Shown: in pieces, positions 54,229 to 60,793 of the stretch
How the letters are laid out: every line of letters starts with the position of its first letter
How positions within the stretch are numbered: the first letter of the stretch is position 1
Program-made: the position numbers and the translations under genes
Notes under the pieces: generated by a model
The model's input: the letters and a program-made list of their open reading frames with translations, nothing else
Told to the model about the DNA's origin: nothing
The model's database searches: none
Source: an uncultured Bacteroides sp.
GTDB taxonomy: Bacteria; Bacteroidota; Bacteroidia; Bacteroidales; Bacteroidaceae
Assembly (NCBI GenBank): GCA_900551445.1
Contig: URWA01000003.1
Span: forward strand, 62,001 to 126,000
DNA: 64,000 nt
Direction of reading: 5' to 3'

Positions 54229-54903
54229 TCATTCCGGCTGACCGAACACCTGCCGGTAATATTCTCTTTTATCTGTCAGATTCTTCCACTGCTCCATTCC
54301 GTGGACAGCCTTGCCATTCACCCGTTCATAAAACGTGATTTCCTCCTGGAGTACACGAAAATCGTTCTTCATCAGCGAAAAATTCAGGGCCTTTTCCAAA
54401 CGGACAAACCCGTACATTAAAGAATCTTGTGCCACTTCTTGCACTTTGACTCCATAGGCTGAATCCGCCCGCAGAAAATCTTTTCGGGCTACAGCCGAAT
54501 CTCCTTTATAATCCTCCAGCATGGCTTTCAGACTCAGCAAATCTGCCGACATGGAATCGCGCATGCAGGCGTCCATCTCTCGAAGCAACGCCAACACTTC
54601 CGGCAGACGCCAGCTACGGAGCAAATAAGTATATTTCAAAAGGTAAGTCTGCCTGTCGGGATGCAACGAAATAGCACTATCCAATTTCTCCCGAATCAAT
54701 ACGTCATGAATGCAGACATGCGGATGTGCTTTGTCGACCGGCACATTCCAGAACAAGGAATCGCTCCGCATCAAACTGTCTGCCTCCAAGATGAGCGTAT
54801 GTACAACAGACTGATTATCAACCTGGCATCCAGTCCCTTTATGGATACAGGCTGTACACATTCCAGCCACACAGCCCACCATCAAGAAGAGTCTTACATT
54901 CAT
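54229..54903 (-). CDS. Hypothetical lipoprotein, helical repeat type
   Basis: A 224-residue lipoprotein (MNVRLFLMVGCVAGMCTAC, Cys19). The mature chain is mostly helical, with TPR-like segments such as KLDSAISLHPDRQTYLLKYTYLLRSWRLPEVLALLREMDAC and LLSLKAMLEDYKGDSAVARKDFLRADSAYG. I do not recognise a named family. It is a single gene with a possible -7 box (TAACTTTG, 54925-54932). The region upstream holds a palindrome array. Confidence 0.6.
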   Translation of the reverse strand: MNVRLFLMVGCVAGMCTACIHKGTGCQVDNQSVVHTLILEADSLMRSDSLFWNVPVDKAHPHVCIHDVLIREKLDSAISLHPDRQTYLLKYTYLLRSWRLPEVLALLREMDACMRDSMSADLLSLKAMLEDYKGDSAVARKDFLRADSAYGVKVQEVAQDSLMYGFVRLEKALNFSLMKNDFRVLQEEITFYERVNGKAVHGMEQWKNLTDKREYYRQVFGQPE

Positions 54904-54924
54904 AGTTTAAAGGTTTGTTTCGCG

Positions 54925-54932
54925 CAAAGTTA
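54925..54932 (-). promoter_or_regulatory. Putative -7 box for the lipoprotein gene
   Basis: Minus-strand TAACTTTG, 21 bases from the start codon. The palindrome array lies about 105 bases further upstream. Confidence 0.4.
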
Positions 54933-55036
54933 AGTTTTTTCACCCAACCTTGTCCTAAAAAACACTAAATTCTCTCCCATAAAAAGGGAAACTCCTCTAT
55001 GAAAAAAGTCTCTCACTACCTGCATTTTCTCTGTTC

Positions 55037-55120
55037 CACAGTGTGGGATACAAAAACCACACTGTGGGATACATATTTCACAGTGTGGGATATAAAAACC
55101 GCAGTGTGGTACAGAGAATT
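55037..55120. repeat. 21-nt-phased array of CCACASTGTGG palindromes
   Basis: In the 279-base gap 54904-55182, four units start at 55037, 55058, 55079 and 55100, exactly 21 bases apart. The first three share CACASTGTGGGATA (S is G, C, G); the fourth is CGCAGTGTGGTACA. With the preceding base, the first two give an 11-base odd palindrome CCACASTGTGG. The linker is CAAAAAC, CATATTT or TAAAAAC. A weaker 21-base rhythm may continue to the left (54955, 54976, 54997). Confidence 0.7.
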
Positions 55121-55182
55121 TATCAGGACAAAAAAGAGTATGCATCAGGGAGTTTTTTCATTTATACACCGTAGATAGCAAA

Positions 55183-55740
55183 TTATTTTTTCAGGCTTCT
55201 TTTCACCACTGCCGGCACACCTGCCGCAAGGGAATCGTCGGGAATATCCCGGGTCACCACACTGCCTGCCGCAATGATGCAGCGGTTGCCGATGGTCACT
55301 CCCGGACAGACCACCACATTGCCACCCAGCCAGCAGTCCTCACCCACCGTTATGGGATAGGAAGTTTCTTTTTCCTCACGACGTTCCACATAGTCCATGG
55401 GGTGCTGGGGCGTGTAGAACTGGCAATGAGGTCCTATCAGCGTATTCTTCCCGATGCGGATATAAGCTCCGTCGAGCATGATGCAGTCGTAGTTCATGAA
55501 CACATTTTCACCCAGGATTATGCCGTTGCCGTGGTCACAATGGAAAGGCGGACAGATAGTGGTGTTTTTCGGGATACCTGGAATAAGGTCTTCCATTACC
55601 TGACGGTAATCGTCGTCGTAAATGGTCATCGTCTGCAGACGGGCGCACACTTTTTTAGCGTGTATCAGACTGGCGTGTATTTCAGGGTCGGAAAAATAAT
55701 AGAGTTCCTGACTGCGCATCTTTTCGTATTCTGTTTTCAT
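55183..55740 (-). CDS. Sugar O-acetyltransferase (maltose/galactoside type)
   Basis: A 185-residue left-handed beta-helix enzyme transferring acetyl from acetyl-CoA to a sugar. N-terminal Mac domain (EYEKMRSQELYYFSDPEIHASLIHAKKVCARLQ). Hexapeptide repeats follow: GIILGENVFMNYDCIMLDGAYIRIGKNTLIGPHC, the catalytic His in YTPQHPMD, and TVGEDCWLGGNVVVCPGVTIGNRCIIAAGSVVTRDIPDDSLAAGVPA. It is a single gene with a good promoter. The natural sugar is unknown. Confidence 0.92.
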   Translation of the reverse strand: MKTEYEKMRSQELYYFSDPEIHASLIHAKKVCARLQTMTIYDDDYRQVMEDLIPGIPKNTTICPPFHCDHGNGIILGENVFMNYDCIMLDGAYIRIGKNTLIGPHCQFYTPQHPMDYVERREEKETSYPITVGEDCWLGGNVVVCPGVTIGNRCIIAAGSVVTRDIPDDSLAAGVPAVVKRSLKK

Positions 55741-55769
55741 AGGATTTCAGTTTATAAAATAACCATATT

Positions 55770-55801
55770 CAAAGGTAGAAGGAATTTTGCTTATCTGCAA
55801 A
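55770..55801 (-). promoter_or_regulatory. Bacteroides-type promoter for the acetyltransferase
   Basis: On the minus strand TTTG (55798-55801), 20-base spacer, TACCTTTG (55770-55777); the start codon is 30 bases downstream of the -7 box. Both boxes are perfect. Confidence 0.7.
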
Positions 55802-55955
55802 AAGAGAGAAATACAAAAACAACGCTCATGGTCATCGGCCACACAATAAAACGACTGACTGTACTCCGCAAATCCTTAAAAAGATAGCCTACGGATACAA
55901 CCACCGAGTTTCCCCATCATCCAATATTACAAACTAAAATAAAGACTTCAAGAGG

Positions 55956-56435
55956 TTACGCTTCCATTGATTCCACAAATTGTAACAATGAAGCGACACG
56001 CTCCGTATGAAAGGAAAGTTGGTTGAACAATTTATGGGTTTTCAGCATCTCAATAGCAGCATCGGCTGTAATCACCCCTTGTTCATAAAGTCGGATTGTA
56101 GCATATAACTGATCATTAGCTACAGGACCCATCACCAGGTCATATTTTTCCACTTCTTTCCCTCGACGGTTATTGACCACAAATTCCAGCCATTCTTTCG
56201 TAGCTCCTGTAAACCGGAGAACAGAAAATTCTCTATCAAAAATATTGTCAGGCACTTCATATACAGAAACTACAGCTTTCTCACTTTGTTCTCTATTCTT
56301 TTTCAGCAGAGCCCACTTTTGAGCCTGCTCCAAATTGGTCGTCGTATAGAATCCTTTCCCAAAGTCCGTAGCCTTACGCCCTTTCTGCACACTCGGGTGC
56401 TTTACAATAACCGTAGAACCGTGATATAGTTTCAT
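55956..56435 (-). CDS. DUF3990 protein, likely ADP-ribosyltransferase-like toxin
   Basis: A 159-residue cytoplasmic protein. The start MKLYHGSTVIVKHP, then DFGKGFYTTTNLEQAQKWA and VVNNRRGKEVEKYDLVMGPVANDQ are typical of DUF3990. The YHGS, GFYTT and later acidic positions resemble the H-Y-E type ADP-ribosyltransferase fold (inference). DUF3990 genes usually follow a DUF3791 gene; here the ATG overlaps the upstream stop (ATGA), so the pair is translationally coupled, as expected for a toxin and its antitoxin. Confidence 0.75.
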   Translation of the reverse strand: MKLYHGSTVIVKHPSVQKGRKATDFGKGFYTTTNLEQAQKWALLKKNREQSEKAVVSVYEVPDNIFDREFSVLRFTGATKEWLEFVVNNRRGKEVEKYDLVMGPVANDQLYATIRLYEQGVITADAAIEMLKTHKLFNQLSFHTERVASLLQFVESMEA

Positions 56436-56881
56436 TTCTTTTTATTGATATAAGTAGTTATAGTATCTATAATATAATCAACGTCTTGAGTATGAAGCAT
56501 CTCGAAATTGTCAGTCAGAAACTCAAAAACCTGATAATTGGAGAACCGTAACAAAGTTTCTTCTCCACTTAAATGCTGCACTTTTCTATAATTCTCCAGA
56601 CAAAACAGCTTGAAAAGTAAGATTCGGGTATCATCGTTCTGCATTTTCTTCCGCTTGGCCTTCTCCTTTTCCAGCATTTCATATAACAGCAAGGTACCTG
56701 AATACCATAATTTTGTACGCTCATCGAGCAAAGATTTATACAAACTACTTGTATATATGTAATACAAGGCATCTTCAAATGGCAATGATTTTTTCTTCAT
56801 TACCATATCTACCAAATCACGCATGACAAACGGAAGCATAGACTGGCCAAGACCTTCAGTATGAGTATCAGATATATCCAT
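56432..56881 (-). CDS. Two-domain DUF3791-type protein, likely antitoxin
   Basis: A 149-residue protein in two parts. Residues about 14-75 (LPFVMRDLVDMVMKKKSLPFEDALYYIYTSSLYKSLLDERTKLWYSGTLLLYEML) form a small helical domain found as a separate gene in related loci. Residues about 85-149 (LLFKLFCLENYRKVQHLSGEETLLRFSNYQVFEFLTDNFEMLHTQDVDYIIDTITTYI) match DUF3791. It is upstream of and coupled to the DUF3990 gene. A -7 box lies 54 bases upstream. Confidence 0.7.
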   Translation of the reverse strand: MDISDTHTEGLGQSMLPFVMRDLVDMVMKKKSLPFEDALYYIYTSSLYKSLLDERTKLWYSGTLLLYEMLEKEKAKRKKMQNDDTRILLFKLFCLENYRKVQHLSGEETLLRFSNYQVFEFLTDNFEMLHTQDVDYIIDTITTYINKKK

Positions 56882-56934
56882 AAACTACTTTTTGAAACAT
56901 TACCACAAAACAGGTTTCACGCTGCCCATTTCTG

Positions 56935-56942
56935 CAAATGTA
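56935..56942 (-). promoter_or_regulatory. Putative -7 box for the DUF3791/DUF3990 pair
   Basis: Minus-strand TACATTTG. No -33 partner at standard spacing. Confidence 0.35.
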
Positions 56943-57053
56943 TGGAATCTTTTTTGAAAAAGTTCCACGAATGGCAGTTTTCACAATGAAAGTACCCTGA
57001 AATAAAATGTGTTAAAGTCTAAATTCGCATGCAGCCTACTCCGGGTTCTTCTA

Positions 57054-57069
57054 TCCTATAAATATAGGA
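57054..57069. promoter_or_regulatory. 16-base palindrome before the sigma-barrel gene (operator candidate)
   Basis: TCCTATA-AA-TATAGGA, a 7-bp inverted repeat with a 2-base centre, ends 9 bases before the start codon at 57079. It covers the ribosome-entry region, so it could be a protein site or an RNA hairpin. A TAAATTCG (57020-57027) resembles a -7 box. Confidence 0.4.
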
Positions 57070-57078
57070 AAATAAAAT

Positions 57079-58554
57079 ATGACAAAAGAAGAACTGGTAA
57101 ATCTGTGCAAAGAGGGAAATAAGCAGGCTTTAAGTTTGCTCTATACCACTTATGCAAACAAAATGAAACGCATTTGCAGTCAGTACATTTCAGACAAACA
57201 AACAGTCAACGACCTCTTGCATGATGGATTCATTGTCATTTTTACCTCCATCCATACCCTGCGCTCTCCCGAAAAGCTGGAAAGCTGGATGGGAAAAATA
57301 ATGAAAAACATGTCATTGAGATACTTGGAGCAGTCTCATTCAACCACCCTCGTTTCTTTAGAAGAAATAGAAGAATCCGAGTTACCGCAAGCACAATCCT
57401 ATTCAACAGACTTTCCGTCTTATGCCGTCATGCGAAAGATGATAGACACTTTACCGGAAGGTTATCGTGAAGTTTTCAAGCTGGCAGTATTGGAAGGATT
57501 ATCTCACAAGGAAATCGGTTCGCTGTTAAATATTGCGCCTCATTCTTCTTCCTCACAATTGTCAAGAGCAAAAGTATTGCTCCGTAAACTGCTGGCACAC
57601 TATTATATAGTCATAACCCTGTTCCTCTTGTCATCCGTCCTTTTTTTGCAAATTCTGTTCTATAAATCAAAAGAAATCGTACATACGTCTTCAAAAATCA
57701 TCACCCAGTCTAAAGAAGAAAAAGAATCAAAAGATATTTTATTCAAAGATACGGCAAATAATGCCCCTAAATACATAACAGTCTGCCACTATGTACATTC
57801 TGATTCAACTCAGGTAGAAATGCCCGAGGAAGAAACAATTTCACCAAACAATATGACAGAAAGAAAAGACAGTGTAAGACTAAGCAATCCTCCAATGAGT
57901 AGAAAACAAGAAATAAGACAAGGTACCGAGAACAGAAAGAATTGGTCACTGGCCTTGTCGGTTTCAGGCGTCAACAGGCAGACAAACACCCAAAGGATGA
58001 TGATTCCAGGAGGTGTTTCGTCCGAAAAGCCGCAAGAAGTAACAAAAAAAACTTACTATCACATTCCTATAACCTTGTCCCTTTCATTGCACAAGAGAAT
58101 CAATGAACGTTGGGGCATTGAAACGGGTTTACAGTATACATATTTGCGTGCTGATTTTACAACTATCACCGATTCCCATTGGAAAGAAACGCAAAAAATC
58201 AATTATATCGGGATTCCACTGAAAGGTCTGTTCAACGTAGGAAGCCGACAGAAATTCTCCTTCTATCTGTCTGCTGGAGTAACCTTGGACATTCCCATAA
58301 AAGCAACCTCAGAAGAAATCGTATCCGATGAAAACGAAAAAATCATTTCTGACCGGAAAAGCTACATACAACCACCTATACAATGGTCGACAAATTTGGG
58401 TATAGGAGTACAATACCAGATAACTCCCTCTATCGGAATCTATGCAGAACCTAATTTACATTACTATTTCAAAACTCAGCATAGTATAAAAACCATCCGG
58501 ACAGAAAAGCCTTTCCATGTAGCATTGCCTATAGGAATTCGTCTGTCTTGGTAA
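57079..58554 (+). CDS. ECF-type sigma factor fused to a membrane helix and outer-membrane-type beta-barrel
   Basis: A 491-residue fusion. Residues about 5-83 are sigma region 2 (AYANKMKRICSQYISDKQTVNDLLHDGFIVIF-like, here YTTYANKMKRICSQYI...), and 120-172 are region 4 (MIDTLPEGYREVFKLAVLEGLSHKEIGSLLNIAPHSSSSQLSRAKVLLRKLL). One membrane helix spans about 174-195 (YYIVITLFLLSSVLFLQIL). A polar, charged linker to about 285 leads to about eight beta strands ending in Trp (VALPIGIRLSW), like PorT/OMP barrels. So a DNA-binding cytoplasmic part is joined to an envelope part in one chain. No anti-sigma gene is adjacent. The gene is AT-rich. Confidence 0.8.
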   Translation: MTKEELVNLCKEGNKQALSLLYTTYANKMKRICSQYISDKQTVNDLLHDGFIVIFTSIHTLRSPEKLESWMGKIMKNMSLRYLEQSHSTTLVSLEEIEESELPQAQSYSTDFPSYAVMRKMIDTLPEGYREVFKLAVLEGLSHKEIGSLLNIAPHSSSSQLSRAKVLLRKLLAHYYIVITLFLLSSVLFLQILFYKSKEIVHTSSKIITQSKEEKESKDILFKDTANNAPKYITVCHYVHSDSTQVEMPEEETISPNNMTERKDSVRLSNPPMSRKQEIRQGTENRKNWSLALSVSGVNRQTNTQRMMIPGGVSSEKPQEVTKKTYYHIPITLSLSLHKRINERWGIETGLQYTYLRADFTTITDSHWKETQKINYIGIPLKGLFNVGSRQKFSFYLSAGVTLDIPIKATSEEIVSDENEKIISDRKSYIQPPIQWSTNLGIGVQYQITPSIGIYAEPNLHYYFKTQHSIKTIRTEKPFHVALPIGIRLSW

Positions 58555-58634
58555 AAAAGCACTGGGCCTCATGCAGCCTTTCATGAAATAGCTTATCGTA
58601 GTGATAGAAAAGTAACTCAAACAAATATTATTTC

Positions 58635-59411
58635 ATGCAAGCGCGTCATCAAAACAGGATTATCTATTTCAAGGAACTTTCTATCACCAGTAAGAATTAT
58701 TTCATACCTTATATCCAACAATGGCATCCGGTGGAGAAAGGAACCAAGGTGCTGGAGATTGGTTGCGGAGAAGGAGGCAATTTGCTACCTTTCGCTGAAA
58801 TGGGTTGTAATACGGTTGGAATTGACATCGCAGCAAGCCGGATTAAAGAAGCAAAAACATTCTTTCACACAGCCCATGCCAAAGGTACATTTATTGCACA
58901 AGATATCTTTCTACTGGATAAAGTGGAATGGAGTTTCGATGTCATTATCTGCCATGATGTGCTTGAACATATTCCTCAAAAAGAGTTATTTATAGCTACT
59001 TTGAGCAGGTTTTTAAAACCGCAAGGCATTGTATTCATGTCGTTCCCGGCATGGCAGATGCCATTTGGAGGGCATCAACAGATTTGCAGGAGCAAAATCT
59101 TATCCCATCTCCCTTTTATTCATCTCCTCCCTACAGCTGCATACCGACTTTTATTAAAAGCGTTTGGAGAAGATAATGACTGCATTCAAGAACTGCTTTC
59201 TATCAAGCAGACACGTATATCAATAGAAGGATTTGAAAGTTTAATGAAAAACACAAACCTACGCATTCAAAACAGGAAACTATGGTTGGTCAATCCTCAC
59301 TACAAAATAAAATTTGGATTGTCGCCACGAGAACTGAACAGAAAAATTGCCCATATTCCTTTCATCAGGGATTTTTTTACGACCAGTTGCTTCTATATTC
59401 TAACAACTTAA
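58635..59411 (+). CDS. Class I SAM-dependent methyltransferase
   Basis: A 258-residue Rossmann-fold methyltransferase. Motif I is VLEIGCGEGGNLLPFAEMG (39-57), with GIDIAASRIKEAK and IICHDVLEHIPQK following. The C-terminal half (VFMSFPAWQMPFGGHQQICRSK...) resembles UbiE/BioC-like enzymes of unknown substrate. It starts 80 bases after the sigma-barrel gene in the same direction and may be its cotranscribed partner, but no link is shown. AT-rich like its neighbour. Confidence 0.85.
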   Translation: MQARHQNRIIYFKELSITSKNYFIPYIQQWHPVEKGTKVLEIGCGEGGNLLPFAEMGCNTVGIDIAASRIKEAKTFFHTAHAKGTFIAQDIFLLDKVEWSFDVIICHDVLEHIPQKELFIATLSRFLKPQGIVFMSFPAWQMPFGGHQQICRSKILSHLPFIHLLPTAAYRLLLKAFGEDNDCIQELLSIKQTRISIEGFESLMKNTNLRIQNRKLWLVNPHYKIKFGLSPRELNRKIAHIPFIRDFFTTSCFYILTT

Positions 59412-59595
59412 ATGACTAAAAAGAAAAAAATTCTCTTTCCTGTCAGACATTGAAACGTTTAACCTTAAAAAACATCAAGATGAGACTGATAAATCTGACA
59501 GCATATTAGCCAACAAGGAAGATAAATTTTATCATTGATTGGACTTTAATGATACCATAGCAGAGTTCTCTTCATGTGCAAACTACACGAAGCAA

Positions 59596-60405
59596 CTAAA
59601 ACATAAAGCTAAACCCTTTCTTCTGAGAAGTCTTAAATCGTTCAATTTCCAAAGAGAGCGATTTCTTTAATTGACCAGCCATAAAGCCCAAGAAAGGCAG
59701 ATTTGTTTCTTCTTCCTGTGATTGCCGTAAAGCTGAAATATACTCTTCCCTATCTTCCTTAAATATTTTAGTCGGAAATAGGTTGTAGCAGAACTGAATG
59801 TAATTCATCAGCAGGCGGGCGGTTCTTCCGTTGCCATCTACCCACGGATGAATGGTTACTAAATTAAGATGGGCATTAAAACTCAATTCGTATTGCTCTC
59901 GAAATGTTTCCACAGCCTTTTGTTTTTCCTGCAATAAAGCGCAAAGTTCATCTACTTTGGCAGGAACTTTCTGATAACTCATATAAGAACGACCACCCAC
60001 ACCAGCCGTAACACCGCACAAACGAAATTCACCTTTGGAAGAATCAAAAGAGCCACTCATTACATGATGTATGCTGCCTGTAGTACGCATCAGCGTTGCA
60101 TTCAATCTTTGCAAAAATGGCGAGGTGATTGGTACTTTACGCTTGGCTTCGTCTTTGGCTAGTTCGTATGCCTTCTTTAAGTCCTCATTCATCAAGTGAT
60201 ATACCAGCGGCTTTCCTTTGGCAGTCAGCCCCTCATCAAAAAGCATTTGTGCCTCTGACTCGGTGAGTGTTGAACCCTCAATCGCTGTAGAATGGGCAAT
60301 AAGAGAATAGAGGTAGTACTTCTCATAGTCCACCGCTTCACTGATACCAAGTTGCCGAAACTTTTGGTATAACTGCTCTATCTCCTGCCAAACACCTTGT
60401 TCCAT
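59596..60405 (-). CDS. Fic family protein (AMPylating type)
   Basis: A 269-residue Fic enzyme. The active motif HPWVDGNGRTAR is at 186-197, with the catalytic His186. The inhibitory helix STAIEG at 39-44 ([S/T]xxxE[G/N]) lies N-terminal, the arrangement of self-inhibited class II Fic proteins. A flap (HHVMSGSFDSSKGEFRLCGVTAG) follows the Fic_N domain. It would transfer AMP to a target hydroxyl; the target is unknown. It has a perfect promoter and sits just left of the integrative element. The 184 bases to its left hold only an 8-base inverted repeat, CTGTCAGA/TCTGACAG (59440-59501). Confidence 0.88.
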   Translation of the reverse strand: MEQGVWQEIEQLYQKFRQLGISEAVDYEKYYLYSLIAHSTAIEGSTLTESEAQMLFDEGLTAKGKPLVYHLMNEDLKKAYELAKDEAKRKVPITSPFLQRLNATLMRTTGSIHHVMSGSFDSSKGEFRLCGVTAGVGGRSYMSYQKVPAKVDELCALLQEKQKAVETFREQYELSFNAHLNLVTIHPWVDGNGRTARLLMNYIQFCYNLFPTKIFKEDREEYISALRQSQEEETNLPFLGFMAGQLKKSLSLEIERFKTSQKKGFSFMF

Positions 60406-60434
60406 GAACTCTTATTTAATAGGATTTGTCTTTT

Positions 60435-60466
60435 CAAAGGTAGTATATTTGTATTGCGTAGCCAAA
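60435..60466 (-). promoter_or_regulatory. Bacteroides-type promoter for the Fic gene
   Basis: Minus-strand TTTG (60463-60466), 20-base spacer, TACCTTTG (60435-60442). The start codon is 30 bases downstream of the -7 box. Confidence 0.7.
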
Positions 60467-60538
60467 GAAAATAATGACTTACTACCGTATTTTTGTACTT
60501 GTGGAGAAAATGAAGGGAAAGTTTCGATAAAATAAGAA

Positions 60539-60571
60539 AAGCTAAGCATTGATTTCTCAGTTGCTTAGCTT
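60539..60571 (-). terminator. Terminator following the tRNA-like remnant
   Basis: Arms AAGCTAAGCA and TGCTTAGCTT form a perfect 10-bp stem with a 13-base loop. On the minus strand it is followed by TTCTTATTTTATC. It stands 4 bases after the CCA of the tRNA-like end, the normal place for a tRNA terminator. Confidence 0.6.
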
Positions 60572-60575
60572 CTTG

Positions 60576-60598
60576 TGGTACCCAGACCCGCATTTGAA
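60576..60598 (-). other. Likely tRNA 3'-end remnant: attachment site at the left edge of an integrative element
   Basis: Read on the minus strand: T-loop TTCAAAT, T-stem 3' strand GCGGG, acceptor 3' strand TCTGGGT, A, CCA. The T-stem 5' strand and all of the rest are missing, replaced by unrelated AT-rich DNA beginning at 60599. This is what remains when an element integrates in a tRNA 3' end; the complete gene would then lie at the far side of the element. The acceptor half resembles leucine tRNAs, but the identity is uncertain. Confidence 0.45.
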
Positions 60599-60608
60599 AT
60601 AATTAAAG

Positions 60609-60746
60609 TGGGGAAAATGTGGGTAAAAAGAAAAACGCAGAAAAACACAGCAATATAACTATATATCAACTATTTACAATCATATTAAATTTTAATCCAA
60701 ATTAATCCGATTGCAAATTATTTAGCAGATGTGGGGAAAATGTGGG
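60609..60746 (+). repeat. Two 16-base direct repeats flanking the integrase leader
   Basis: GTGGGGAAAATGTGGG occurs at 60609-60624 and again at 60731-60746, 122 bases apart. Each contains two partial copies of GTGGGgaaaa. The first is 10 bases inside the presumed element edge, the second just upstream of the integrase -7 box. They may be arm-type recombinase sites or autoregulatory sites. Confidence 0.5.
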
Positions 60747-60755
60747 GAAAATATC

Positions 60756-60763
60756 TATATTTG
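60756..60763 (+). promoter_or_regulatory. Putative -7 box for the integrase gene
   Basis: TATATTTG, 31 bases before the integrase ATG at 60794 and 10 bases after the second direct repeat. Binding there by the recombinase could block this promoter (inference). Confidence 0.4.
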
Positions 60764-60793
60764 CATCCAGATAGATATTTAACCTGTAAGCCT

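Noticed and set aside
59440..59501. Insertion-sequence ends around CTGTCAGA/TCTGACAG
   Set aside because: Only 8 bases match, the enclosed 46 bases hold no gene, and there is no target duplication.
60378..60593. A 71-residue minus-strand reading frame upstream of the Fic gene
   Set aside because: It runs through the tRNA-like remnant, the terminator and the Fic promoter, and overlaps the Fic start. It has no family features.
60576..60598. A complete tRNA gene
   Set aside because: Only T-loop to CCA is present; the D-arm, anticodon arm and acceptor 5' strand cannot be found in the adjacent sequence.
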